Assembly (NCBI GenBank): GCA_964627045.1
Contig: CAZVIK010000031.1
Location: 1-28,594, forward strand
Direction: 5' to 3'
Length of the DNA stretch: 28,594 bases
Source: CAZVIK01 sp964627045
GTDB taxonomy: Bacteria; Acidobacteriota; Terriglobia; Bryobacterales; Bryobacteraceae
In this document: in pieces, positions 14,670 to 22,402 of the stretch
Numbering within the stretch: position 1 is the stretch's first letter
Layout: every line of letters starts with the position of its first letter
Notes under the pieces: generated by a model
Told to the model about the DNA's origin: nothing
The model's database searches: none
The model's input: the letters and a program-made list of their open reading frames with translations, nothing else
Translations under genes and position numbers: made by a program

Positions 14670-14696
14670 CGCGCCCGCGCGGCGGCGACGTTGAGT

Positions 14697-15824
14697 TCAC
14701 GCTTGCGCCAGCACTTCTTCGTAGTAACGCTCGTATTCCGGGATGATTCGCGTGCTGCAAAAGCCGCACACGGCCGTGGATCGCGCCGCCTCCGACATGC
14801 GTTGCCTCAGAGCGCCGTCGGTGAGGAGCGCCGCCACGCGGGCGCTTTGTGCGGCGATGTCCCCCACCTCTTCCAGGAACCCGTTGCGTTCGTGGGTGAT
14901 GAGTTCGCCCACACCTCCCACGCGCGTCGCAACCGTGGGAACGCCGCAGGCCATGGCTTCCAGCGCCACCAGCCCGAACGATTCCATCTGGCTCGGCAGC
15001 AGCAACACATCGGCCAGCGGCAAAACCCGCTCGATGTGGTTCTGCTTGCCGAGAAACGTCACGTGCCTTTCCAGCCCCAACCGGTGTGCCAACACCTCGG
15101 CGGGACTGCGCTCGGGACCGTCCCCCACCATCAACAAGTGAGCCGGCACGTGCTTCCGCACCTCGGCGAGGATTTCGATGCAATCCTGTGTCCGCTTCAC
15201 CGGGCGGAAGTTGGAGACGTGCATCAGCACCTTTTCTCCGGGCGGCGAATAAGGGTTGTCCGGCCGGCCCCCGAAGGGCGGGCGGTACATGTCGCAGTTA
15301 ACGAAGTTGTGGATCACTCGGATATCGTTGCGGACGTCGAATACTTCCACCGTCCGCCGGCGCAGGTCCTCGCTCACGGCCGTGACCCCGTCCGACTTTT
15401 CGATGGAGAACTTCGTGATCGGGAAATACGAGCGGTCGGTGCCCACCAAAGTGATGTCGGTGCCGTGCAGCGTCGTGATGAATGGCAGGCGCCGCTTGGG
15501 CTCGATCATCTCCCGGGCCAACAGCGCGGAGATGGAATGCGGGATGGCGTATTGGACGTGCAGCAGGTCCAGCGAATACAGGTCGGCCACTTCGGCCAAA
15601 CAACTGGCCAGCCCCAGCGAGTAGGGCGGAAACTGGAACAGCGGGTAGGTGCTGACCTCCACTTCGTGGTAGTGGATACGTGGCTGCTCGGCGTCGAGCC
15701 GGATGGGATTGGCGTAACTGATGAAGTGGACTTCGTGACCCCGGTTGGCCAGTTCAAGCCCCAACTCGGTGGCGACGATTCCGCTACCCCCGTAGGTCGG
15801 GTAACAGGTGATTCCGATCCTCAC
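14697..15824 (-). CDS. bshA: N-acetyl-alpha-D-glucosaminyl L-malate synthase
   Basis: A 375-residue GT4 glycosyltransferase, the first enzyme of bacillithiol synthesis, joining UDP-GlcNAc to L-malate. BshA hallmarks are MRIGITCYPTYGGSGIVATELG, VSTYPLFQFPPYSLGLAS, VQYAIPHSISALLAR, TTLHGTDITLVG (His120), HNFVNCDMYRP, MHVSNFRPVKR, and the nucleotide-sugar motif MESFGLVALEAMACG (Glu281, Glu289). Length fits the family. The GTG start overlaps the preceding lipoprotein stop (GTGA), so it is translationally coupled to a beta-propeller lipoprotein and a sensor kinase. The bshB and bshC genes are not in the window. Confidence 0.95.
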   Translation of the reverse strand: MRIGITCYPTYGGSGIVATELGLELANRGHEVHFISYANPIRLDAEQPRIHYHEVEVSTYPLFQFPPYSLGLASCLAEVADLYSLDLLHVQYAIPHSISALLAREMIEPKRRLPFITTLHGTDITLVGTDRSYFPITKFSIEKSDGVTAVSEDLRRRTVEVFDVRNDIRVIHNFVNCDMYRPPFGGRPDNPYSPPGEKVLMHVSNFRPVKRTQDCIEILAEVRKHVPAHLLMVGDGPERSPAEVLAHRLGLERHVTFLGKQNHIERVLPLADVLLLPSQMESFGLVALEAMACGVPTVATRVGGVGELITHERNGFLEEVGDIAAQSARVAALLTDGALRQRMSEAARSTAVCGFCSTRIIPEYERYYEEVLAQA

Positions 15825-16852
15825 TTCGTCAGCGTAGCACCATCCAACCGCAGCGTCGCGTAGCCGATCTGGCCGTTCAGCCGTTCGGCGGGCGCAGCAA
15901 CGTCCCCGCCCCCGAACCAGATTCTGATGGTGTCACCTTCCACCACAACAGTGGGATCGCAGACGACTTTGCGGTTCCAGTCCTGAGCGCCCGCCAGCAC
16001 CGTGGCGCCCGGCAGCCGCTCCCACCGGACGCCGTCGCGTGACCAGGCCACGCCGATCCGGCGGTACTCCATCCGGTCCCGCCCGGTGTACAGCATCCAA
16101 TACCGGCCGCCGTGGACAAACACGGCCGGCTCTCCCAGCCCGTTCTCGTCGAAACTGCCTGCGGCCCCCAACTCCAGGATCGGGTTCGAAACCAATCTGG
16201 CCCAGTGGACGCCGTCATCCGATCGGGCAACCCCAAGCCTTTGTCGGCGGGCCCGGTCCTGTCCCAGATAATACATGTAGTAGCGCCCCTCGATCGAGAT
16301 CACGTATGGATCGGCCACGCCGCGTTCGTCCCAACTGCCTCGGGGTCCCGGGCGAAGCACGGGTTCCACACCCTTGCTCCAACGCAACGCGTCTGGCGAC
16401 CGGGCCAACCCGATCGACGGCGGCGCGCCGGCCTGGTACCAATACAGGAACTCGCCGCCGGCGGCCAGCGCCGACCCGTTGGCGGCGATGTAGTCTCCTT
16501 CCCACGCCGAAGGGCCGGGAGAAAGAACCCTGCCGAGCTTCGTCCAATTTACGCCGTCCAAAGATGTGGCGGCGCCCGTGTGCCACGTCCGACCGTCAAA
16601 GCCGGAATAGAGGTTGTACAACAGGCCGTCTTTGGCGACTACGGAAGGGTTCAACGCGTCGATCGCTTCCCAGGACCCCGCGGGACCCCGGCCCATCACC
16701 GGAGCGGGACGGACATCCCAATGCAATGCTCCGGGCGCCGCAGCCGGGGCCATGACCGGGAGCGTAAACCGGGAATAGCGGGAACACCCGCCCAGCGCCG
16801 CGATCAACAGCACCCCGGTAAGAGCCGCCCGGCAGTAGGCAGGAGCCGTCAC
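15821..16852 (-). CDS. Beta-propeller lipoprotein (GH43/GH32-like fold)
   Basis: A 343-residue lipoprotein (GVLLIAALGGC lipobox, Cys23). The mature part consists of repeated propeller blades with motifs such as YNLYSGFDGRTWHTGAATSLDGVNW, YWYQAGAPPSIGLARSPDALRW, YYMYYLGQDRARRQRLGVARSDDGVHW and YWMLYTGRDRMEYRRIGVAWSRDGVRW. This pattern is shared by predicted five-bladed glycosidase-like proteins related to GH43/GH32. Catalytic residues could not be assigned, so it may bind rather than cleave sugars. The GTG start overlaps the histidine-kinase stop (GTGA), and its own stop overlaps the bshA start (GTGA). It is presumably anchored on the periplasmic side of a membrane. Confidence 0.85.
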   Translation of the reverse strand: MTAPAYCRAALTGVLLIAALGGCSRYSRFTLPVMAPAAAPGALHWDVRPAPVMGRGPAGSWEAIDALNPSVVAKDGLLYNLYSGFDGRTWHTGAATSLDGVNWTKLGRVLSPGPSAWEGDYIAANGSALAAGGEFLYWYQAGAPPSIGLARSPDALRWSKGVEPVLRPGPRGSWDERGVADPYVISIEGRYYMYYLGQDRARRQRLGVARSDDGVHWARLVSNPILELGAAGSFDENGLGEPAVFVHGGRYWMLYTGRDRMEYRRIGVAWSRDGVRWERLPGATVLAGAQDWNRKVVCDPTVVVEGDTIRIWFGGGDVAAPAERLNGQIGYATLRLDGATLTK

Positions 16853-18006
16853 AGGGCGACCTGCACAGTCAACGTGGAGCCGCGCTGCGGCCGCGACTCC
16901 AATAGCAGCTTCCCGCCCAATGAGCGCACCCGGCGCTCGATACTCAGCGGGCCTCGCCGCAGCAGTTCCAGTTCCTCCAGCGAGTAGGTACCACTAAAGG
17001 GGAAGCCTACGCCGTTATCGGCGATCGAAATCTCCACCTCACGCGCGTCCCCGCGCACGGCAACCGCAATGCGCGTCGCTCGGGAGTGCTTCTGGATGTT
17101 GTTGAGCGCCTCCCGCACGATCTGCACCAGCTCGGCGGAACCCTCCGGCGACCCCGCCGCCGGTGAGCCGTGGCTCTCGAAGGCCGTCGACGTCCCGGTG
17201 TGTTTCTGGAAGTCACTTACCACCTGGCGCAGAGACGATACCAAGCCGGCTTCACCCACTTCCACGGGCCGGATGCCTCTGAGAAACGCCCTCATTTCGG
17301 CGGTCTGCGACCGGGCAAGGTCTTGAAGGCTCCGCAGTTCCTCTAGTGCGAGCGCGGGCTTCTTCTCCAGGATCTTGCGCAGCACTTCCAGCCGCAACTG
17401 GATACTGGTAAACGCCTGCAGGGGCCCGTCATGGAAATCCCCGGCAAGCTTGTGCCGTTCGGCGTCGCGCGCGGCGGATGCCAGGTCGCGCGCCTCCCTG
17501 GCCTGCTGCAATCTCTCACGGAAGGAACGCTCCGTCCTGGCACGCACGAGCGACGCTGTGGTTGCGAACAACCCGAGCCAGACCACCGTCGCCGAAAGAG
17601 TCCCGCCATGCGCCGGGTCCACCGTGACCAGAAAGGCGTTGCTTACCACAGCCACGATGCACGCGTCCCACCAGGGGTGATAAAGCATTGTCACCAGCAT
17701 CAGGTGGAAATACAACGCCGACGCTAGCAATTCCACCGAGCCGGGGCTGAAGGCGGCGAACACCAGGAAGTAGACCGTCTCAAACACCAGACCCAGCAGT
17801 CTCTCCCCCGGCAGCGCCTGCCACCTTCCCAGGAGGCCGGCCAGGGACACCACGGCGAACGCAGCGGCTAACGACACCACCGCCCAATGGGCGTCATCCC
17901 GCGGCCAGAGCACGGCCGCCAAACAGGCAACCGCGATCGCCGCTCGCAACGCGGCGAGGATGCGTCGCACGGGAGAATCCTCAACGGTCCTGGCCGGACG
18001 TTTCAC
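16849..18006 (-). CDS. Membrane sensor histidine kinase, NarL/DesK type (HisKA_3)
   Basis: A 385-residue kinase. Residues about 15-155 contain roughly six hydrophobic helices. A short coiled coil (ARTERSFRERLQQAREARDL) leads to the dimerisation/phosphoacceptor box ERHKLAGDFHDGPLQAF with His192. The HATPase domain shows IVREALNNIQKHSRATR, an intact DNGVGF, and the closing LGGKLLLESRPQRGSTLTV. There is no periplasmic sensor domain, so sensing is probably in the membrane or by a partner. No response regulator is in the window. GTG start at 18006 is 11 nt after the methyltransferase stop, with a weak ribosome site. Its stop overlaps the next gene as GTGA. Confidence 0.92.
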   Translation of the reverse strand: MKRPARTVEDSPVRRILAALRAAIAVACLAAVLWPRDDAHWAVVSLAAAFAVVSLAGLLGRWQALPGERLLGLVFETVYFLVFAAFSPGSVELLASALYFHLMLVTMLYHPWWDACIVAVVSNAFLVTVDPAHGGTLSATVVWLGLFATTASLVRARTERSFRERLQQAREARDLASAARDAERHKLAGDFHDGPLQAFTSIQLRLEVLRKILEKKPALALEELRSLQDLARSQTAEMRAFLRGIRPVEVGEAGLVSSLRQVVSDFQKHTGTSTAFESHGSPAAGSPEGSAELVQIVREALNNIQKHSRATRIAVAVRGDAREVEISIADNGVGFPFSGTYSLEELELLRRGPLSIERRVRSLGGKLLLESRPQRGSTLTVQVAL

Positions 18007-18017
18007 CGGAGGTGGAC

Positions 18018-18557
18018 CTACCGTCGGTACAAGTAAAGGGTGTGGCTGCGGCCTTCACCGTCATCTTCGATCTGCTGGACCTCGTCGGGGTTCCAGTCGG
18101 ATATCTCGAAGTCGTGCGCCACCACACGCGCGCCCTTCTTGAGCTGCTTTTCAAGCATCGGCCGGATCTTACCGATCGCCGTGGGCAACAAATAGACCGT
18201 CACCAAATCGGCCGCGCTTACGTCCTGCTTCAAGATATCGCCGTGGATGATCCGCGCCGTCTTCTGAAGATCCAGCGTCTTAATCTTGTCCATGCTTTGA
18301 CGCCAAAGGTCTTTTTCGAATTCGATGCCCGTGGCGTCCGCGTGGTACTTCTGTGCCGCCATGATGACGATCCGGCCATCCCCGCTTCCAAGATCGAACA
18401 TCTTCTCGCCCGCCTTCAGCCCCCCGAGCCTTAGCATTCTCTCTACGACGGTCTCTGGCGTGGGATAGTAGGGCGCCAGCTTCTCAATGTCCTGCTTCGC
18501 TTCCTGCGCACCGAGACCCAGCCCCGCGAGCGCCAGTACCAGCAGCCTTCTCTTCAA
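18018..18557 (-). CDS. Exported SAM-dependent methyltransferase, FAM173-like
   Basis: A 179-residue class I methyltransferase. TTG at 18557 is chosen: GGAGG lies about 9 nt upstream, and the product opens with a clean signal peptide (KRRLLVLALAGLGLGAQEA). A GTG at 18614 overlapping the previous stop would add a 19-residue basic leader. After PYYPTPETVVERMLRLGGL comes SAM motif I (MFDLGSGDGRIVIMAAQKY), an acidic motif II (TGIEFEKDL), IHGDILKQ, then VTVYLLPTAIGKIRPML and ARVVAHDFEISDW. The order resembles FAM173/DOT1-like lysine methyltransferases. The export signal is odd for a SAM enzyme. The substrate is unknown. Confidence 0.85.
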   Translation of the reverse strand: MKRRLLVLALAGLGLGAQEAKQDIEKLAPYYPTPETVVERMLRLGGLKAGEKMFDLGSGDGRIVIMAAQKYHADATGIEFEKDLWRQSMDKIKTLDLQKTARIIHGDILKQDVSAADLVTVYLLPTAIGKIRPMLEKQLKKGARVVAHDFEISDWNPDEVQQIEDDGEGRSHTLYLYRR

Positions 18558-18610
18558 GACCCTCTTCCTCCTCCCCAAATCGCGCCACGCCATGGCCCTC
18601 TTCGGGCGGT

Positions 18611-20485
18611 TCACGGCTCCACATCGATCCGGACGCGATTGCTCTCACGTCCGCCCGCCCACAGGGAAAGCCCGGCCGCTCCCCCGTTGACCACCATCGG
18701 CAGGCGCACCTCCACCAGGTAAAACCCGACATAGCCGGGGGCCAGCGTCGCCCGCGTGACCTCCAACGGCAACAGGTCCAAGTAGGCGCGAACCTCGGCG
18801 TCTACCCTGGGGGGCTCGTCCAGGGGCGCCGCCGCGCCAGTGGACCAGCGCGGGGTGACCTGGCCCAGGCCCGTGGCCAGAATCTGCACTCGCGACCCCC
18901 GCGCCGCCGGGTTGGCCCGGTCCAGCACGGTGCCTGTGGCGGCGTCGAGCAGCAGAGCGCTCCCCTCGCGATCCACAAAAATGGCCGGCGACACCTCGGC
19001 CATGGCGACGTTCAGCGCCACTCGGCCGCGCACCAGTTCCAACGCCAGTTGCGCCGACGTCCCGGTCATTTCGAACGGCACTTGAATCTGCGCCTCGTCG
19101 TCGGAAGCATGGAGCACGGGAAACTCCCGGAGGCCCGCCTGTGCCCGGACCAGCCGGCCGCCTAGAACCGTCAATAGCGAACCCGGCGCCGCCGGCCGGT
19201 CGCTGAAGTCCGCCGAATTAACCACCTGGACTGTCAAAAAACGATGCGGAGCCGGTGCCGCGTAGACGCCGTAGCCTTCCATCGCAACGTAGACCTGACT
19301 GCCGGCCGAGTCCAATTTGACGTCCACGGGCGAAACGCGGCCCAGGTTCGCGGACAGCGGAATCCAGACCTGGTCCAATCCATGGAGCATCCGGAGATAC
19401 ACCCCCGCGGTGGAGGCCACATAAAGGGCTGACGCCGAAGGATCTACTGCCAGGCCACGGACGGCTCCCGCCGGCAAATCGCTCGTCAGGTCCTCCCAGG
19501 AGGCCCCCGCGTCAAGCGATCGCAGCACACGCCGTTCGGCACCGCCGTCGCGCAGGCCGGCCACGGCGGCAACCACCGTCGCGGGCCGCGCCGCCGCCGC
19601 GACGATAGCCAAAACCCGGCTTCCGGCATCCCGGACGGCGTACCAGTTTTCGCCGCCGTCGACCGAAGCCCAAACACGGCCGTCATCCGAGCCGGCGTAG
19701 GAATACCCCTCGGCCAGCGTCACAGCGGTCGCCGTGGCGCCCAATTTGGCTGAAACGCGCTCCAGGTCGCCCTCGTAATCCACCGGCGTCTCGCCGTATA
19801 CCGGCCGCCAAGCTTCCTTCTCTCCCGGCGCCCATTCCAGCACACCGCCGCCCGGCGTCGAGATCCTGACTCCTCGCACTCCGGCCGGCGCGCTCAGAAT
19901 CCGCGCCGCGGGCAGATTCGGGAGAGTCTCGTTCAGTCCAACCCAGGAGAGTCCGCCATCGGCCGACCGCCAAACGCCAGACCCGTTGGCAACCACCAGT
20001 ACGTCGGGGTCCTGCGGCGAAACCGCCAGGTCCGCCGTTGCTTCGCCGATGATCGACTCGCCGCGGTGCGCGGTCAGATTCACCCAGTTCCGCCCGCCGT
20101 CCTCGGAGCGGTAGACGTACCGGCCGAACGCGTAGAGACGTGCGTGAAAGCTATCGGCCGAGCGGACGATCGCGCGCGGCTCCGGCAGCGACGCCGCCGG
20201 TTCGCCCGGCTCAGCAGGCGGCGTGCCGGGCTCCCCGCCCCGGGCATATCCACGCCATTCCCCCTCTGCCCCGCTCTCGTAAACCCGGCCGGAAGCGGTC
20301 CGCGCATACAGGCGATCTCCTCTGATGGAAAACCACACGCGTTCGACGGGTCCGGTGGCCGGCGACGCCAGCCCGGATTCGTAGGTGGAAGCCCCTATCG
20401 GCCGCCAATCCGGGTTCAGGTAGGGCACGCCCGGGCTGGGCGTCTGTGCATTTGCGTTCGCTAGCGCCGCCAGCAACGCGATCGA
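18611..20485 (-). CDS. Secreted Asp-box beta-propeller protein with TIGR03437-type C-terminal domain (5' end lost in gap)
   Basis: At least 624 residues. The coding frame runs into the 10-N gap, which removes the start and part of the signal peptide (remaining: SIALLAALANANAQ). The N-terminal ~430 residues are a propeller with Asp-box repeats (SEDGGRNWVNL, SADGGLSWVGL, SVDGGENWYAV, SLDAGASWEDL), as in sialidase/sortilin-like folds. The last ~200 residues match the TIGR03437-type domain typical of Solibacter relatives: VQVVNSADFSDRPAAPGSLL, DDEAQIQVPFEM, SPAIFVDREGSALLL, GSRVQILATGLGQVTPRW. If the gap is not exactly 10 nt, an ATG at 20511 (MYLRG...) could be the start. It is first in a five-gene minus-strand series. 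Confidence 0.88.
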   Translation of the reverse strand, partial: SIALLAALANANAQTPSPGVPYLNPDWRPIGASTYESGLASPATGPVERVWFSIRGDRLYARTASGRVYESGAEGEWRGYARGGEPGTPPAEPGEPAASLPEPRAIVRSADSFHARLYAFGRYVYRSEDGGRNWVNLTAHRGESIIGEATADLAVSPQDPDVLVVANGSGVWRSADGGLSWVGLNETLPNLPAARILSAPAGVRGVRISTPGGGVLEWAPGEKEAWRPVYGETPVDYEGDLERVSAKLGATATAVTLAEGYSYAGSDDGRVWASVDGGENWYAVRDAGSRVLAIVAAAARPATVVAAVAGLRDGGAERRVLRSLDAGASWEDLTSDLPAGAVRGLAVDPSASALYVASTAGVYLRMLHGLDQVWIPLSANLGRVSPVDVKLDSAGSQVYVAMEGYGVYAAPAPHRFLTVQVVNSADFSDRPAAPGSLLTVLGGRLVRAQAGLREFPVLHASDDEAQIQVPFEMTGTSAQLALELVRGRVALNVAMAEVSPAIFVDREGSALLLDAATGTVLDRANPAARGSRVQILATGLGQVTPRWSTGAAAPLDEPPRVDAEVRAYLDLLPLEVTRATLAPGYVGFYLVEVRLPMVVNGGAAGLSLWAGGRESNRVRIDVEP

Positions 20486-20495
20486 NNNNNNNNNN
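20486..20495. other. Assembly gap (10 Ns)
   Basis: Ten undetermined bases fall inside the signal-peptide region of the Asp-box/TIGR03437 gene. The true gap length may differ from 10, so the reading frame across it is not reliable. Confidence 1.
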
Positions 20496-20546
20496 CCCCT
20501 CGCAGATACATCCGCCCTGGGTCCGCTTGACACATGGGACGAGTCT

Positions 20547-20552
20547 ATTGTA
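20547..20552 (-). promoter_or_regulatory. Candidate -10 box for the five-gene minus-strand series
   Basis: On the minus strand this reads TACAAT, about 16 nt downstream of a weak GCAAAG. It points at the Asp-box/TIGR03437 gene, whose start is about 35-65 nt further on. Confidence 0.3.
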
Positions 20553-20669
20553 TCCCTATCGGCTGAGTCTTTGCCGTCCGAAAGCACTGAAGGGGCGCGG
20601 TTTCGCCATAAACGGGGGGCGGAAGTCTGGTTGCAATGGAGAATTGGTGATAGACTAACCTGTTAAGGT

Positions 20670-20690
20670 GCCGCCACCTCGCGCGGCGGC
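20670..20690 (+). other. Hairpin just before the FecR-domain gene
   Basis: A perfect 6-bp stem, GCCGCC/GGCGGC, with a 9-nt loop ends 15 nt upstream of the ATG at 20706, in the probable 5' leader. It could affect translation or be chance in GC-rich DNA. Confidence 0.25.
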
Positions 20691-20705
20691 CAGGCGTGCG
20701 GAACG

Positions 20706-21539
20706 ATGCACATGCGGACCACAAATCTAATCGTGGGTCTACTCGCTGGGCTGTTCGCCGTGGTGTGCCTCGCGCAGATGCCGGCCATGCCGGTGGGTGG
20801 CGACGGAGCCAGGGTCGTTTCTCTGTCCGGTCAGGTCTCCGTGCTTCGTGACACGCAGCCATGGGCTCTGGCCGCGGGCGATCAGGTTCGGCTCGGACAG
20901 GTGGTGACGTCGGGGCCGGACGGCTACGCCGTTTTTGAGGTCTCCGATGGCAGCACGTTCGAGGTCTATCCGAACTCGCATGTTGTCTTCCGCAAGACGC
21001 CCGGCAACCTGAAGGACCTGCTCGATGTGCTCATCGGCCGCGTGAAGGTCCACATCCAGAAGTGGGGCGGCCAGCCGAACTTCAACCGCGTGTTCACGCC
21101 CTCGGCCGTGATTTCGGTCCGCGGCACGACCTTTTTCGTGGAGGTCGACGAAGCCGACGAAGCCACACTGGTTCTGGTGGACGAGGGCTTGGTGGAGGTG
21201 CAGCACGCGCGGCATCCCGGCACGCCGAAGCTTCTCGGCGCGGGCGAGTGGCTACGGGTTTACCGCAACATTCCGTTGGCCTCGGCCCGCGTGGAACGCA
21301 GCACTGCCCTCCGTTCGGCGTTTCGCGCGCTGGCCGAAGCTATGCACACCGCCGTCAGCCGAGGTCCACGCATTCCGGGTTTCGGCGGAGGTGTTCCGGC
21401 GACCATCGGCGGCTCGGGTCCTTCCTCCGGTGGGGTGCCGCTTCCCGGTGACACGGGAACCGTGCCCGTGCCTCCAACTCTTCCCGGCGATACCGGCACC
21501 GGAACCACGCCCGCTCCTCCTCCGCCGCCCGAAGGTTGA
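20706..21539 (+). CDS. Exported FecR-domain protein with Pro/Gly-rich tail
   Basis: A 277-residue protein. A signal peptide (IVGLLAGLFAVVCLAQ, about residues 9-24) precedes a FecR-type beta domain at about 36-170 (VVSLSGQVSVLRDTQPWALAAGD, VTSGPDGYAVFEVSDGSTFEVYPNSHVVF, SAVISVRGTTFFVEVDEAD, LVLVDEGLVEVQ). A low-complexity Gly/Pro/Thr tail runs from about 220 to 277. Classical FecR proteins are inner-membrane anti-sigma regulators, but here no sigma factor or TonB receptor gene is adjacent. The domain sits directly after the signal peptide, so a structural or cell-envelope role is as likely. ATG choice (20706 or 20712) is uncertain because the ribosome site is weak. It is followed 35 nt later by another exported protein. 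Confidence 0.88.
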   Translation: MHMRTTNLIVGLLAGLFAVVCLAQMPAMPVGGDGARVVSLSGQVSVLRDTQPWALAAGDQVRLGQVVTSGPDGYAVFEVSDGSTFEVYPNSHVVFRKTPGNLKDLLDVLIGRVKVHIQKWGGQPNFNRVFTPSAVISVRGTTFFVEVDEADEATLVLVDEGLVEVQHARHPGTPKLLGAGEWLRVYRNIPLASARVERSTALRSAFRALAEAMHTAVSRGPRIPGFGGGVPATIGGSGPSSGGVPLPGDTGTVPVPPTLPGDTGTGTTPAPPPPPEG

Positions 21540-21574
21540 GGCGTGCGAAACTAGCCTTCAGAGAGGACGAATCC

Positions 21575-22150
21575 ATGATTACTGGTGTGTCCGGGCGCTT
21601 TGCCGCAGCCTTCTCCGCGATGTGGCTGGTTTCCCACGCGGCGCTCGCTCAGACCGCTGCGGTCCCTCCGGAGTGGGAGGTCCGGAAGACGCTGGAAGTC
21701 CTGGTGGAGCGTACGGGCCGGCTCGAGCCCTTGCTGGAGGCGATCAAGCCCGGGGACTGGATAGCCAAGGGTGCTCCGCAGGCCTACTCCGGCCAATGGG
21801 AGTCGGTGCGGCAGGAGACCAGCCACGCCGTCGGTTCCGCACGGGAACTGGCCAAGGATCCCGAGCGGCTGTCGCTGGCCCTGGAGACCTACTTCCGGCT
21901 TCAGTCTCTGGATGCCCTGGTGACCTCGCTCAGCGAGGGGGTCGCCCGGTACCAGAACCCGGCGCTAGCCGACCTGGTGCGGGCCGCGATGTCGGACGGA
22001 TCCTCCAGCCGCGAGGCGCTGCGCCAGTATATCGTGCAACTCGCCGCCGCGAAGGAAGAGCAGCTTAAGATCGCCGACCAGGAGGCCCAGCGATGCCGGA
22101 CCCAAATGCTCCAACAGACGCCGCCGCGCAGCCGGGGAGGCCGCCCGTGA
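21575..22150 (+). CDS. Exported alpha-helical protein of unknown function
   Basis: A 191-residue protein, not recognised. ATG at 21575 is preceded by GAGAGG and opens a signal peptide (FAAAFSAMWLVSHAALAQ). The mature region is predicted mostly helical (VRKTLEVLVERTGRLEPLLEAI, ESVRQETSHAVGSARELAKD, LETYFRLQSLDALVTSLSEGV, EALRQYIVQLAAAKEEQLKI). It ends in a basic Arg/Pro-rich tail. An earlier TTG overlapping the FecR stop is less likely. It probably forms an operon with the FecR gene before it and the mini zinc-finger gene that overlaps its end by 58 nt. Confidence 0.75.
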   Translation: MITGVSGRFAAAFSAMWLVSHAALAQTAAVPPEWEVRKTLEVLVERTGRLEPLLEAIKPGDWIAKGAPQAYSGQWESVRQETSHAVGSARELAKDPERLSLALETYFRLQSLDALVTSLSEGVARYQNPALADLVRAAMSDGSSSREALRQYIVQLAAAKEEQLKIADQEAQRCRTQMLQQTPPRSRGGRP

Positions 22151-22323
22151 CGCCCGCCACAACGTTTGCCTGCCACATTTGCGGCGAGCCGTCATCGCAG
22201 ATCTGCCGTTATTGCGCCAAGGACGCCTGTGAGAACCACCTGTGCCCGAAGTGCTTCCGTTGCAGCGACTGTTGCACCTGCGAGGTGCCGCTTGACTCCG
22301 AAGCCACAGACTCCGACCGCTAG
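22093..22323 (+). CDS. Mini zinc-finger protein with 11 cysteines
   Basis: A 76-residue protein with no signal peptide. ATG at 22093 has an excellent ribosome site (AGGAGG, 7 nt upstream) inside the end of the previous gene, giving a 58-nt out-of-frame overlap. Residues 27-63 contain 11 Cys and 2 His arranged as CHICGEPSSQICRYCAKDAC, then ENHLCPKCFRCSDCCTC. This could hold two or three zinc ions in a cross-brace or treble-clef arrangement similar to B-box/RING-like fingers. The first 22 residues are Pro/Ala-rich and probably disordered. The family is not recognised. The cytoplasmic location contrasts with the exported neighbours, so it may be a regulatory or adaptor protein. Confidence 0.8.
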   Translation: MPDPNAPTDAAAQPGRPPVTPATTFACHICGEPSSQICRYCAKDACENHLCPKCFRCSDCCTCEVPLDSEATDSDR

Positions 22324-22337
22324 CCGCCGCACTGTTG

Positions 22338-22343
22338 TATGAT
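22338..22343 (+). promoter_or_regulatory. Candidate -10 box for the second ThuA gene
   Basis: TATGAT lies about 60 nt upstream of the ATG at 22403, in the 79-nt gap after the zinc-finger gene. It would give a leader of about 53 nt that includes the GGGAGAG ribosome site. No clear -35. Confidence 0.3.
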
Positions 22344-22402
22344 GGACCCGTTTCGGCGGCGCGGGGATTCCGCATAGCGCTGCACACGGAAAGGGAGAGA
22401 AC

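Noticed and set aside
14691..15863. A 390-codon plus-strand open frame opposite bshA
   Set aside because: The opposite strand is an unmistakable BshA, and the plus frame has no family features.
16265..16280. TACATGTA-like palindrome inside the propeller lipoprotein gene as a second BlaI/CopY site
   Set aside because: It lacks the 2-nt spacer of TACAnnTGTA and lies inside a coding sequence encoding a YYMYY stretch.
20527..20556. Plus-strand TTGACA followed by TATCCC as a FecR-gene promoter
   Set aside because: The -10 match is poor at the required spacing and would leave a leader of about 140 nt. The minus-strand TACAAT in the same place is a better match.
20706..21539. FecR protein as part of a FecI/FecR/TonB iron-uptake system
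   Set aside because: No ECF sigma factor or TonB-dependent receptor is nearby, and the protein has a signal peptide directly before the FecR domain rather than the usual cytoplasmic anti-sigma segment.
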